Shown here: positions 26,983-36,413 of the stretch, piece after piece | How the letters are laid out: every line of letters begins with the position of its first letter | Numbering within the stretch: the stretch's first letter is position 1 | Origin: Butyrivibrio sp. VCB2006 | Lineage (GTDB): Bacteria; Bacillota; Clostridia; Lachnospirales; Lachnospiraceae | Assembly: GCF_000420945.1 (NCBI RefSeq) | Contig: NZ_ATVX01000002.1 | Location: 1 to 64,000, forward strand | Direction: 5' to 3' | DNA: 64,000 nt | Position numbers and translations under genes: made by a program | The notes under the pieces: model-generated | Seen by the model: only the letters and a program-made list of their open reading frames with translations | Database searches by the model: none | What the model was told of the DNA's origin: nothing

Positions 26983-27720
26983 TTACTCTTCAGGCTCATC
27001 CCAGTTGTGATATACTGCCTGAACATCATCATCCTCGTCAAGAAGATCAAGGATTCTTGTCAGATACTTAACTGTCTCCGGATCAGTTACAGAAACATAG
27101 TTCTGAGGAATCATTGTAACTTCTGCAGAAGCTGTCTCAATTTTAGCCTCGTTAAGAGCCTCAACTACAGCCTGGAAATTATCAGGAGTTGTAAGGATCT
27201 CGTAGCTATCGTCTTCTTCATTAAAGTCATCAGCGCCGGCATCAAGAACAAGCATCATAAGATCATCAGATGACATCTTGCACTCTTCCTTGTCGATAAG
27301 GATCTGACCTTTGTTATCAAACATATAAGATACGCAGCCAGGAGTACCAACGTTACCGTTACCTTTTGTAAATGCGCTCTTAACATTAGCTGCTGTTCTG
27401 TTCTGGTTATCTGTAAGAGTCTCAACGATGATAGCTGTACCACCTGGGCCATATCCTTCGTATGTAATACTCTTGTAATCAACTGCTCCATCAGCTCCTG
27501 ATGCCTTCTTGATACCACGCTCAATAGTATCGTTAGGCATGTTGTTAGCCTTAGCTTTGGCAATTACTGTTGCAAGCTTAAAGTTATTAGCTGGGTTTGG
27601 ACCGCCCTCCTTAACTGCAACTGCAATTTCCTTACCAATGATTGTGAAAATTTTTCCCTTTGCAGCATCATTCTTTTCTTTCTTATGCTTGATGTTTGCA
27701 AATTTTGAATGTCCTGACAT
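26983..27720 (-). CDS. YebC/PmpR-family regulatory/translation protein
   Basis: 245 residues, full length. The N-terminal signature SGHSKFANIKHKKEKNDAAKG is followed by GGPNPANNFKLATVIAKAKANNMPNDTIERGIKK and the C-terminal acidic domains. Members were described as DNA-binding regulators; more recent work on B. subtilis YeeI/YebC supports a role in translation through proline stretches. Which applies here is open. It follows a CNNM-type membrane protein gene by 28 bases and is probably co-transcribed with it. Confidence 0.95.
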   Translation of the reverse strand: MSGHSKFANIKHKKEKNDAAKGKIFTIIGKEIAVAVKEGGPNPANNFKLATVIAKAKANNMPNDTIERGIKKASGADGAVDYKSITYEGYGPGGTAIIVETLTDNQNRTAANVKSAFTKGNGNVGTPGCVSYMFDNKGQILIDKEECKMSSDDLMMLVLDAGADDFNEEDDSYEILTTPDNFQAVVEALNEAKIETASAEVTMIPQNYVSVTDPETVKYLTRILDLLDEDDDVQAVYHNWDEPEE

Positions 27721-27748
27721 AAAAAACTTCCTTCCTTTAAAGATAAAT

Positions 27749-29116
27749 CTAATTTGCTATTTCTAATTCTTTTTCTTCCTGGGAAACCTCTTCATCAGGG
27801 AGCTTGTTAACCAATGCACTCTGAATCATGTGATTATCTACAGAAAGAATCTTGAAACTATAGCCGTCTACTGTTGTGCTAAACTCATCATCAGCCTCAG
27901 GAATCCTGTCAAGCTTAGATATCATATATCCGTTTAGCGTTTCAAATTCTGTCTCGCCGAAAGATATTTTAAATCGTTTCTCCAGAACTTCAAGAGGAGT
28001 TTTCCCCTCTACTATATATTCGCCGGAATTCTTGGTAGGTTTGACAAAGTTTTCATCTTCATCATACTCATCCATAATATTTCCAACGATTTCTTCCAGA
28101 ATATCTTCCATTGAAACAAGTCCTGCTGTCTGGCCATACTCATCAATAATGATAACCATCTGAGTCTTGGTGGACTGCATGCTGTGGAAAAGAGAATCTA
28201 TGTTTCTCGTCTCCGGAACAAATTTGGGCTGTCTAAGAAGACCCTTGATCTTCCTAATAGGAAGTTCCTCATCTGTCTCCTCTGACAACTTCTTCATGGC
28301 ATCTCTTATATGCATGATACCAATGATATGATCAATATCATCAAGGTATACCGGGAATCTGCTATTGTTGGTGTCCATCATGAACCCAACTGCTTCCTTA
28401 AGGCTCATGTTGGCATCAATCGCCACCATTGCCTTTCTATTTGTCATAATATCTCTGGCCTCTTTGTCTGAAAACTCGAAGATATTGGTGATCATGTCAG
28501 CCTCTGTTTCCTGAAGAACACCCTGTTCCTGTCCCTCAGTAACCATTGACTTGATTTCCTCTTCTGTTACATCAGACTCATCCGCTTCCCCTCGAATTCC
28601 AAATAGATATAAAAGACCGGCAGAAAGAGTATTGGCTATGAAAACAAACGGATAGCACACTCCAAGGATTATCCTTACAGGATAAAAACAAACATATATC
28701 CATTTATCAGGATATCTTGCCGCAAGCTTTCTTGGAATAAGAACGCCAAAGCACATGATAAGGAGACTTATGATAAGCGCGGTACAAAAATAAATAATCC
28801 GACATGAAAAATCAGCGTCTTCCGCCACCAATCCGGCATAACCTATAATAGCCTTTGCAATGCTAATGGTGACGATACCGCCCAAAATCATATTTACTAC
28901 AATATTAAAATACTGAATGCATTTAATAAGATTAGCATCATCCTTGATGGCCTTAAGAATCTTGGCACTCAGCTGCTCCTTGTTTTCCAGAGCTTTCTTT
29001 TCAATTTCCTCTTCCTTGACATGGCCCAGAGCAACACCGAATCCATGTACAAGAATGTCCATTAAAAGAATAATGACAAAAATCAGAATACTGACAGAAG
29101 GCAAGCCTTCGTCCAT
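27749..29116 (-). CDS. CNNM/CorC (HlyC-type) membrane protein with CBS pair
   Basis: 455 residues. An N-terminal DUF21/CNNM domain with four membrane segments (about 5-180), two CBS domains (about 215-335, with DIMTNRKAM and VVIIDEYGQTAGLVSMEDILEEIVG) and a C-terminal CorC_HlyC domain (about 365-450) are seen. The family is linked to Mg2+ and Co2+ transport or resistance; older names as haemolysin are misleading. The ATG has AGGAGGAACTACT upstream. A candidate extended -10 (TGT-TATAGT) lies near 29150 without a clear -35. Confidence 0.93.
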   Translation of the reverse strand: MDEGLPSVSILIFVIILLMDILVHGFGVALGHVKEEEIEKKALENKEQLSAKILKAIKDDANLIKCIQYFNIVVNMILGGIVTISIAKAIIGYAGLVAEDADFSCRIIYFCTALIISLLIMCFGVLIPRKLAARYPDKWIYVCFYPVRIILGVCYPFVFIANTLSAGLLYLFGIRGEADESDVTEEEIKSMVTEGQEQGVLQETEADMITNIFEFSDKEARDIMTNRKAMVAIDANMSLKEAVGFMMDTNNSRFPVYLDDIDHIIGIMHIRDAMKKLSEETDEELPIRKIKGLLRQPKFVPETRNIDSLFHSMQSTKTQMVIIIDEYGQTAGLVSMEDILEEIVGNIMDEYDEDENFVKPTKNSGEYIVEGKTPLEVLEKRFKISFGETEFETLNGYMISKLDRIPEADDEFSTTVDGYSFKILSVDNHMIQSALVNKLPDEEVSQEEKELEIAN

Positions 29117-29191
29117 AGTAGTTCCTCCTATACATAAAATGTCAACTTACACTATAACATATTTTGATTAACTAGACTAGTAGCCCCAAAA

Positions 29192-30664
29192 TCAAAGGGT
29201 AAGTTTATCAATTTCTGCCCTTATTACCTCGCTATACACACCATCCTTGGACTTTTCTTCATAGGACAGCTCCTCATAAGGTACCAAAAGAGGATGCTTT
29301 CTCATAAGGTTGTCCCTCTTTGGGTCATATGTCCAGTGATTTGCAAAATAGAATCTGCTCCACCTGATGTGCTCGATTTTCCATGCATCTTCCGAATTTT
29401 CTTCCAGCTCACCGTCTGAGACAAGTCTTTTCTCAATCCAATAGTGATCAGCTCTTGCAATATTAGAGCTCTTGAAAAAGCCATTAAGCTTCTTCCACTC
29501 ACTCTCAGCTTTTTCCTCGAAATCATCCCCTGCATTTTCGCCGCTGTATCTAAGGTGATAATCATAGTTAAAAAGCTTTCCCTGTCTATAGAGCTTTTCT
29601 TTTTTGATATTGTCTTCCGTTAAAATATCAGTCATATCGCCAAAGGCAACAATCTTATTTGAGATATAAAGCTGCGCAAGTCCTGCAGGATTCTCACAGT
29701 AGCAATGAATCTCAGCGTCAGGATTGACATATAACACCTTCTGAACCAGCTCAATGCTGTGATTCTGAAGTGTATAAATTACCCTTGTCATCTGCGCAAG
29801 GCAGTCGATACCCTCTTCCCAGCTTTCTTCATGAATAACGATTTTGTCTTTATTCATGGTATTAAGGCTGCCGACAAATTCAGCCGCTGAAGTAGAACAG
29901 CCCCAGATATGATATTCAATCTCCTGATCAAGCCCGTAAATATTGTTAAGATATCCGTACTTAAATATTGCTGTTCCAACCCTGCCAAAGCCGATGATAG
30001 CTATCTTTATCCTGTCTTTTCTCTTCTCATATAAATTGTATTTTCTCCAATAATCCCTGGCCATAACATCGTAAATATTGAAGAAATGAAGGCAAGAAGC
30101 CCCTTTATCCGCAGTGTCAAGAAGGGACGGATCAATATCTCTAAGCATCATAAAGACATTGCTTCCGGCAAGCTTTTTCTCATTTTCTGTATAAAAGCTG
30201 ACATTATCCATGTCATTTTCAAACATGAGTATATGATTTTTGACCTTTTCAACCTTAAACTTCTTAAGGTTATCCCTGTCATCATCAGGGTTATTGAAGA
30301 TTGTGTAGCCATGAGAAAGGTTCTGGCCCAGTTCCTGACCAAAATCATTGTCGGTATAGACTACCGTAGCATCTCCGCTTAATCTGGTAAAAAAGTGATC
30401 AACCTTGGCGTAGGCATATCTAACGACGCTCAAAATGATGCCGGCTGTAACGATTACAGCAGTAATCTCAGCAAAGACAATAAGTGAATTTTCAAAATCC
30501 ACAACCGGATTAACAAAATACAAAGCAACAGATGCGTATACTGTCTCCCAGACAGGCAGTTTTCCATAATAGCCATAACCTATACAGGCGACAATAAACG
30601 GGATAAGACCAAAGGCATAAGAAATCCAAGGACATTTTTCTTTTATGTAACTAAATATTTTCAT
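29192..30664 (-). CDS. Membrane protein with TrkA-N-like NAD-binding fold and RyR-like domain
   Basis: 490 residues from the ATG at 30664, which has GGGGG seven bases upstream (a TTG two codons earlier is less likely). Two or three membrane segments lie in the first 85 residues. They are followed by a Rossmann-like part and a clear nucleotide-binding motif IIGFGRVGTAI (GxGxxG at 225-230), as in TrkA-N/RCK gating domains. The C-terminal 90 residues (about 388-476) match the RyR-domain pattern: HIRWSRFYFANHW, then RDNLMRKHPLLVPYEEL and KD. The fold order suggests a ligand- or NAD-gated channel-like or sensor protein. No selectivity filter is recognisable. It is divergent from the J-domain membrane protein gene. 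Confidence 0.8.
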   Translation of the reverse strand: MKIFSYIKEKCPWISYAFGLIPFIVACIGYGYYGKLPVWETVYASVALYFVNPVVDFENSLIVFAEITAVIVTAGIILSVVRYAYAKVDHFFTRLSGDATVVYTDNDFGQELGQNLSHGYTIFNNPDDDRDNLKKFKVEKVKNHILMFENDMDNVSFYTENEKKLAGSNVFMMLRDIDPSLLDTADKGASCLHFFNIYDVMARDYWRKYNLYEKRKDRIKIAIIGFGRVGTAIFKYGYLNNIYGLDQEIEYHIWGCSTSAAEFVGSLNTMNKDKIVIHEESWEEGIDCLAQMTRVIYTLQNHSIELVQKVLYVNPDAEIHCYCENPAGLAQLYISNKIVAFGDMTDILTEDNIKKEKLYRQGKLFNYDYHLRYSGENAGDDFEEKAESEWKKLNGFFKSSNIARADHYWIEKRLVSDGELEENSEDAWKIEHIRWSRFYFANHWTYDPKRDNLMRKHPLLVPYEELSYEEKSKDGVYSEVIRAEIDKLTL

Positions 30665-30687
30665 GTTCAATCCCCCACCAAGCTTAT

Positions 30688-30722
30688 GTTCGCAATTATT
30701 TAGCAGATCAGAAATTGCGAAC
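30688..30722. repeat. Inverted repeat in divergent promoter region
   Basis: Perfect 10-base inverted repeat GTTCGCAATT (30688-30697) / AATTGCGAAC (30713-30722) with a 15-base spacer. It lies between the divergent genes at 30664 and 30825 and close to the start of the leftward gene. No T run follows, so an operator or 5' leader hairpin is more likely than a terminator. Confidence 0.6.
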
Positions 30723-30765
30723 CCTCTACAACCTTATCATTTTTCGGTGTTTCAAGCAATAAATC

Positions 30766-30794
30766 TTTATATGGAGCACTTTTCATAGTAAAAT
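30766..30794 (+). promoter_or_regulatory. Likely promoter of the J-domain membrane protein gene
   Basis: Plus strand -35 TTTATA (30766-30771), 17-base spacer, -10 TAAAAT (30789-30794), 30 bases before the ATG, which has GGGGGA as ribosome site. Confidence 0.5.
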
Positions 30795-30824
30795 ACAGTG
30801 TGAAAGTTCATTTGGGGGATATTT

Positions 30825-31820
30825 ATGGTTTCACTTATTTCAACTATGATAAATGCTGTAATCAGCTTTTTTCTATATATTCTCAAGGCCTTTTTCTCCA
30901 TGCTGGCCTGGTTTTGTAAGAGCTTATTCAAGATCCTTAAGCTTTTCTTTTGTGTTCTCCCTCTAACCTCCATAGCATTTCTTCTTTTCTTTATTTTGAA
31001 TATCATCCTTGTTTTCAAGGGTATACCGGAGATCGAAGCTTTTACGGAGTACGAAGAGCTTTTGGAAAAAGATGCGGCTGTTTCGGTCAAACTTTTTAGA
31101 GATCTTCGCATTTGGCTTGTTCTTAATATCTATCCAACCAGAGGCAGCATTACCTTCATTTTGCTAATTATCCTGGCCCTTGTTATGGCTGTTCCGGTAC
31201 TATTTGCTGTTCTTTCCATAGGCGTCTTCATGTCCTTTGGACAATTTCTGTTCTACGCGGCCTGTGCTGATATCGTTATATACCTTATAAGAGCCATATT
31301 TCAGAAATCATTTGCCGCCCAGTTTCAGGACAGATACTATCGTCTTTTCCCAAATTCCGGTAAAAGACATTACGAAAAAAATTACGAAAAATGGCTCAGA
31401 AGGCATCATGAAGAATTTGAAGATGATGATAGCCGAGATTATCTAAGACGCAGCGAACGAGATTTCTATGAAGATGACGAGTATGACGATGACTACGAAT
31501 ATGATGACTACGAGGACGAAAGCTATCCAGACAGATACGAAGATGACTACTACGAAGATGAAGAATATGATGATGACGAAGACTATGACGAGGACGATTA
31601 CGAAGCGGAGTACTATGAGGATGACGAGGATGAGGACATGAACGACTCCGGACCTTCTGCAGCCTTTAACTTCTTTGCAGGCTGCAGTTCCAGAGAAAGT
31701 GTAGACCGTAAGTACAAGTCACTAGTAAAGCTCTATCACCCCGACAACATGGACGGCGACACTGCTGCTCTTGCAGAAATCAACGTTCAATATTCAGAAG
31801 CCAAAAAGAAATTCGGATAA
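30825..31820 (+). CDS. Membrane protein with acidic linker and C-terminal J-like domain
   Basis: 331 residues. Two hydrophobic regions (about 5-50 and 95-160) anchor it. A basic segment follows, then about 80 residues (197-276) made almost only of Asp, Glu and Tyr. The last 55 residues look like a shortened J domain: a helix with RKYKSLVKLY, the HPD tripeptide at 305-307, and a final helix ending in YSEAKKKFG. HPD is the Hsp70-stimulating motif, so it may recruit DnaK to the membrane; that is inference. The domain starts late, with the helix I region weak. It is one of only two plus-strand genes and has its own promoter and terminator. Confidence 0.82.
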   Translation: MVSLISTMINAVISFFLYILKAFFSMLAWFCKSLFKILKLFFCVLPLTSIAFLLFFILNIILVFKGIPEIEAFTEYEELLEKDAAVSVKLFRDLRIWLVLNIYPTRGSITFILLIILALVMAVPVLFAVLSIGVFMSFGQFLFYAACADIVIYLIRAIFQKSFAAQFQDRYYRLFPNSGKRHYEKNYEKWLRRHHEEFEDDDSRDYLRRSERDFYEDDEYDDDYEYDDYEDESYPDRYEDDYYEDEEYDDDEDYDEDDYEAEYYEDDEDEDMNDSGPSAAFNFFAGCSSRESVDRKYKSLVKLYHPDNMDGDTAALAEINVQYSEAKKKFG

Positions 31821-31824
31821 AAAG

Positions 31825-31870
31825 AAAGATTAGGAAAACTCCAAAGTCGAAAGTTTCCTAATCTTTTTAT
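31825..31870. terminator. Bidirectional terminator between convergent genes
   Basis: A 13-bp stem (31825-31837 with 31854-31866) with a 16-base loop is followed on plus by TTTTTATTATT and is preceded on the other side by A-rich sequence, so it can serve both the J-domain gene (+) and the ABC exporter gene (-), whose stop is at 31870-31872. Confidence 0.85.
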
Positions 31871-33600
31871 TATTCCTGTATTTTGCTCATTCTGGCATAA
31901 CTTCCGCCAAGAGCCACAAGCTCATCATGCGTGCCCTTTTCTTTAATACGGCCATCCTCAATAACAAGTATCTGGTCTGCATTTCTGATAGTAGAAAGTC
32001 TGTGAGCAATAGCAATTATTGTTCTGGATCCGGTAATACCATTAATTGCCTTCTGTATCTGCTTTTCAGTCTCAACATCAACCGAAGCCGTTGCCTCATC
32101 TAAAATTATGACAGGCGACTTTCTGAGTATCGCTCTGGCTATGGCCACCCTCTGTTTCTGTCCTCCGGATAACCTAAGTCCTCTTTCTCCCACAACAGTG
32201 TCGTAGCCATCCGGCATGCACATAATATCCCCGTGAATATTGGCAGCCTTGGCAGCTTCAATAATCTCAGATCTGGAAGCTTCAGGCACGGCATAACCGA
32301 TGTTTTCTGCTATTGTCCCATTAAAAAGAAATGTATCCTGCAAGACAGGTGAAATATTCTGCCTAAGACTCTCGATAGTCACTTCATTTATGTCATGCCC
32401 ATCAAGATAAATCTTACCACTTGTGGGTTCATAAAATCTTGAAATAAGCTTTGTCAGCGTTGTCTTTCCTACTCCGGTAGGTCCTACAATCGCAAGCATT
32501 TTGCCCGGTTCACACCTAAAAGAAACATCTTTTAATACTTCTATATTTCCATCCGAATTATAGGAAAAGCTGACATTTTCGAATACAATATCTCCTTTTA
32601 CATCTTTAAGTGAAACTGCATCCGGCTTATCGGTTATTTCGCAGGGAGCATCCAAAACTGCCATTACACGCTCTGCTCCGGCCATGGACTGCTGCATATT
32701 TTCAAGTAGATTTGCAAGTCCCGTAACAGGAGCATAAAAAAGCCCCAAATATAACAGGAATGCCACGATATCCTCTACTCCAACACTTTCCTTGTAGGCA
32801 AGATATCCTCCAAAAGCCACAACAAGAATTGTTCCCAGTGAGGAAATAAACTCAACTGAAGGATGGAAAATTCCGCTTAGTTTAAGTGCTGTAAGCATAG
32901 CTTTTATATGCTCGAAATTACTCTTATTAACCTGCTCCGTCTCATATTCTTCCCTTCCAAAGGACTGAATCTCATTGATTCCGGACAGGTTGTCCTGTAA
33001 TTTTCCGTTCAGATCACCCATTTTCTTTTGGGAAATCTTAAAGAAAGGTCTGACCTTTTTTGAAAAAATAACTCCGGAAATAAAAATAAACGGAATCGGT
33101 GCACATGTTATAAGCGCCAGTTTCCAATTTATAGTAAGAAGAACTATAAGAACTCCGAGGAAAGTCACCACATTAGTAATAGTCTCAGGAATCATATGAG
33201 CATATAAAAGCTCAAAATCCCTGGTATCATTGACAATCCTGCTCATAAGATCGCCGGTCTGCTTGTCATGAAAATAGCCGATATGCATATGTTCAAGCTT
33301 GTCATAGGTTCTGGTGCGAAGATCTCCCACCAGATACCATGCAGCCTTGTGCGCAAGATAGTTACTTAAGAATCTAAAAAGAACACGAAAAAGATACAGC
33401 GCAACCAAAGATGCTGTAAGAAGCCAAATGGTATTTAAATCCGATTCTTTAACACCGCTACTGACAATTCCCGTCATCCTTGACAGCACCTTAGGGGCAG
33501 TAAGATTTATTGCTGTAAGCATTAGTGTTGAAAATATAGCAATAACGTACAGGTATCTATACCTGATTGCCTCGCGGCTAAGTCTCCACAACAATTTCAT
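31870..33600 (-). CDS. ABC exporter, fused membrane and ATPase domains
   Basis: 576 residues, the usual half-transporter layout: six membrane segments (about 1-310) and one nucleotide-binding domain with Walker A GPTGVGKTT, Q-loop, signature LSGGQKQ, Walker B VIILDEATASVD and a switch His in IAHRLST. It would work as a homodimer or with a partner, exporting lipid, peptide or drug; the substrate cannot be told. It follows alr by 26 bases and is the last gene of the rex run. Confidence 0.94.
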   Translation of the reverse strand: MKLLWRLSREAIRYRYLYVIAIFSTLMLTAINLTAPKVLSRMTGIVSSGVKESDLNTIWLLTASLVALYLFRVLFRFLSNYLAHKAAWYLVGDLRTRTYDKLEHMHIGYFHDKQTGDLMSRIVNDTRDFELLYAHMIPETITNVVTFLGVLIVLLTINWKLALITCAPIPFIFISGVIFSKKVRPFFKISQKKMGDLNGKLQDNLSGINEIQSFGREEYETEQVNKSNFEHIKAMLTALKLSGIFHPSVEFISSLGTILVVAFGGYLAYKESVGVEDIVAFLLYLGLFYAPVTGLANLLENMQQSMAGAERVMAVLDAPCEITDKPDAVSLKDVKGDIVFENVSFSYNSDGNIEVLKDVSFRCEPGKMLAIVGPTGVGKTTLTKLISRFYEPTSGKIYLDGHDINEVTIESLRQNISPVLQDTFLFNGTIAENIGYAVPEASRSEIIEAAKAANIHGDIMCMPDGYDTVVGERGLRLSGGQKQRVAIARAILRKSPVIILDEATASVDVETEKQIQKAINGITGSRTIIAIAHRLSTIRNADQILVIEDGRIKEKGTHDELVALGGSYARMSKIQE

Positions 33601-33626
33601 ACCTTTTCCTCCAGGATAGTGGATAA

Positions 33627-34790
33627 TTACGCCTCTGTGAACACTCTTGGAACCCTCTTATTAATGTCACAGGTAAGTTCATAGTTAAATCTGCCGCTCA
33701 TATCCCCCAAAGCTTCTGCGGTGATCTCTTCTCCGGTGGTCTTATCCTTACCCAAAAGAACAACCTCATCCCCTTCTTTGACATAAGGAATATCCGTAAC
33801 ATCTACCATGAACTGATCCATGCATACTCTTCCAAGAATATTGGCGTGATGTCCGTTTATAAGAACGTATCCCTTATTGGATAGGCTCCTTGGATATCCA
33901 TCTCCGTAGCCAACAGGGATCGTAGCAATCTTGGTCTCTTTATCTGTCACAAAGGTTCCGCCGTAGCTGACAGGTGTTCCGGCAGGAACATCTTTTACCA
34001 TAACAATATGACTGATAAGCTCCATTGTAGGCTTAAGCTCCACTATATCTCTTGAGACTTCATCAGAAGGCCACATACCGTACATGGTAACTCCGGCTCT
34101 TACCATATCCATTGAAGATTCCGGAACGGATATAATGCTGGCTGAGTTAGCGCAGTGTCTTAAAGGAATACGTCTTCCTGTTCTCTCCTCTACAGCGGAA
34201 ATGAAATCCGCGAATACTTTTTCTCTTTCTCTGGCATTTGAAAGATCTGCTTCATCTGCCCTTGCGAAGTGAGTAAAAATGCCCTCCACATGAATTCCCG
34301 GCATGTACATAACTTCCTGAACAAAAGAAACGCCGTTGTCATCAGGAGTAATACCTATTCTGCTCATTCCGGTGTCTACAGCAATATGAATCTGTGGAAG
34401 CTCTGTAAGCTCACCACTATCCATCAGTTCCTTGCCCACCTCAGACAGTTCTTTGGCCATATCCAATCTGAAAACAGTTGGTCTTATGCCCTCAAGAAGC
34501 ATTCGTCTGTGAGAATATGGGAAAGTATAGCCCAAAACCAAAATAGGTTTTTTAGCTCCTGCGTCCCTAAGCTCAAAAGCTTCCTCTGCAGTAGCTGTTG
34601 CATAGCCCCAGATATAATCAACATCTTCTAGCATCTGCGCAATTCTGACAGCGCCGTGACCATAAGCATCTGTCTTAATGACAGCCATGATCCTGGTTCC
34701 ATCAGGTATATTTTTTCTCATAGATTCCAAATTGTATTTAATCGCGTCAAGATCTATCCTGGCGTAAACTCTTGAGTATTCTTCAAGCAT
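33627..34790 (-). CDS. alr: Alanine racemase
   Basis: 387 residues from the ATG at 34790 (a TTG two codons earlier lacks better spacing). It is a fold-type III PLP enzyme: the PLP lysine lies in AVIKTDAYGHGA (K39), and the second catalytic residue Tyr in RAGVTMYGMWP. It interconverts L- and D-alanine for peptidoglycan. It follows the NAD(P)HX repair gene by 17 bases, a common Firmicutes neighbourhood. Confidence 0.97.
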   Translation of the reverse strand: MLEEYSRVYARIDLDAIKYNLESMRKNIPDGTRIMAVIKTDAYGHGAVRIAQMLEDVDYIWGYATATAEEAFELRDAGAKKPILVLGYTFPYSHRRMLLEGIRPTVFRLDMAKELSEVGKELMDSGELTELPQIHIAVDTGMSRIGITPDDNGVSFVQEVMYMPGIHVEGIFTHFARADEADLSNAREREKVFADFISAVEERTGRRIPLRHCANSASIISVPESSMDMVRAGVTMYGMWPSDEVSRDIVELKPTMELISHIVMVKDVPAGTPVSYGGTFVTDKETKIATIPVGYGDGYPRSLSNKGYVLINGHHANILGRVCMDQFMVDVTDIPYVKEGDEVVLLGKDKTTGEEITAEALGDMSGRFNYELTCDINKRVPRVFTEA

Positions 34791-34807
34791 TTTCAAACCA
34801 TCCTAAT

Positions 34808-36370
34808 TCAAATCTTACTAAGGATTTCTTCCATCCCCTGTATAATATCCGTAGCAACCATGGAGTGTTTACCCTTCTCAGATGCAGCCTTATCTCCTGC
34901 AAGTCCATGAAGATATACGCTTAAGCAGGCGATTTCAAAAGAAGTCTTGCCAAAGGCCATAAAGGCACCTATTATGCCGGCAAGAACATCACCGCTTCCT
35001 GCAGTAGCCATTCCATCATTACCGCTCATATTAATATATATCTTTTTCTCTTTACTGTCAGCAATAACTGTCCTTGCGTCCTTGCAGATGACTGTACAAT
35101 GCAGGTTCCGGGCAAGTTCCGTCGGATACTCCAGAATATGCTCCTTGCAGTCCCTGATATCCCGGTCAAACAGTCTGGCAAACTCTCCCAAATGAGGAGT
35201 AAGTACAAGTTTTCTGCCACTTCTTGCATAGTTTGATAAAAGATTTCTAAGCTCATGATCCCTGGAAACAAGAGTAAGCGCATCAGCATCAACAACCAGA
35301 TTCCCCGTGTACTCTTCCAGGGTCTGTTTGACAAGTTCAAATCCGCTCTGGGCTGTGCCGATTCCGGGGCCTAACACAACCGTGCTTGCCCAATCAAAGC
35401 ATAGCTTAAGCTTCTCATTAAAGGCTTCAAAATCCTGGTATGTAACAAGCATTGCCTCAGGCATAAGTGCCTTGATAACCTCAGCATTTTCCGAAGCAGT
35501 AAAGATTTTTACCATTCCTGCTCCTGCTTTTAAGCAGGCATTTGCAGCAAGTATACACGCTCCGCTTACATCCTTAGACCCGGCAATAATCAGAACTTTA
35601 CCGTTAGTTCCCTTGTTTGCATCTAATATGCGCTCCGGTAAAAGAGCTTTTATATCCTCATCATAGAAAAAGGCATGAGGTTCTTTGGATAAGAAACTAT
35701 CCTCCGTTATTCCGGCGTCCTCCACTATGAGTCTTCCTGTATATTCACACCCAGGATACAAAATATGCCCCAGTTTAACCTGATTAAAGGTAATTGTCAT
35801 ATCAGCCTTTACAGCCACTTCACACAACTTGCCGTTATCTGCATTAATTCCAGAAGGCATATCCACAGAAGTAACCAGAATATCTGATTTTCTTTCTTCC
35901 TTGCAGTCATTTATATATCTGACAGCCTCAGCAAAATCTCCTGTTACAGGTCTCGAAAGGCCTATACCAAACATGGCATCTACTATGATATCCCACTCTG
36001 CAGGGCTTTTGTTGTCTCTTATATTGGAAAAAGTGTCAGGAGCAACACCATATTTTTCAAGGATTTTAAGCTGTCCTAGAAGTAAATCCGTACATTTGGT
36101 GAAATCTCCGATTATACAGATGCTAACAATTATCCCCTTTTGTTTAAGAAGTCTTGCTATGCAGGCTCCGTCACCACCATTATTTCCAACTCCGGCTATA
36201 ACCAGGGCACGGACTTTTCTTTCTATGTTTCTGGAAGCAATCCATCTCTCAATGTTTTCGACTACTTTAAGAGAAGCTCTTTCCATTAGAACGCATGATT
36301 CTACCCCAAAGATTTCAGAGGTATTTCTATCATATATTTTCATTTCCTGGCTATTTACCGCATACCTCAT
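34808..36370 (-). CDS. nnrDE: Bifunctional NAD(P)HX epimerase/dehydratase
   Basis: 520 residues from the ATG at 36370, which has GGAGG five bases upstream. The N-terminal NnrE/YjeF_N epimerase domain (about 1-210) has VAGVGNNGGDG; the C-terminal NnrD dehydratase domain (about 225-520) has KVLIIAGS, VLGPGIGT and the NGMATAGSGDVLAGIIGAF motif. Together they repair hydrated NADH and NADPH. A hairpin with a T run sits immediately upstream of the ribosome site, so expression may depend on readthrough from the upstream genes or on an unseen promoter. Confidence 0.95.
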   Translation of the reverse strand: MRYAVNSQEMKIYDRNTSEIFGVESCVLMERASLKVVENIERWIASRNIERKVRALVIAGVGNNGGDGACIARLLKQKGIIVSICIIGDFTKCTDLLLGQLKILEKYGVAPDTFSNIRDNKSPAEWDIIVDAMFGIGLSRPVTGDFAEAVRYINDCKEERKSDILVTSVDMPSGINADNGKLCEVAVKADMTITFNQVKLGHILYPGCEYTGRLIVEDAGITEDSFLSKEPHAFFYDEDIKALLPERILDANKGTNGKVLIIAGSKDVSGACILAANACLKAGAGMVKIFTASENAEVIKALMPEAMLVTYQDFEAFNEKLKLCFDWASTVVLGPGIGTAQSGFELVKQTLEEYTGNLVVDADALTLVSRDHELRNLLSNYARSGRKLVLTPHLGEFARLFDRDIRDCKEHILEYPTELARNLHCTVICKDARTVIADSKEKKIYINMSGNDGMATAGSGDVLAGIIGAFMAFGKTSFEIACLSVYLHGLAGDKAASEKGKHSMVATDIIQGMEEILSKI

Positions 36371-36380
36371 AGCTTCCTCC

Positions 36381-36407
36381 AAAAACAGGCTGCCTGTTAA
36401 GGCAGCC
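36381..36407 (-). terminator. Terminator-like hairpin before nnrDE
   Basis: An 8-bp GC-rich stem (36388-36395 with 36400-36407) and a GTTA loop are followed on minus by GTTTTT. It lies right after the stop of the coiled-coil protein gene and abuts the nnrDE ribosome site, so it may attenuate rather than fully end transcription. Confidence 0.7.
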
Positions 36408-36413
36408 CGTAAA

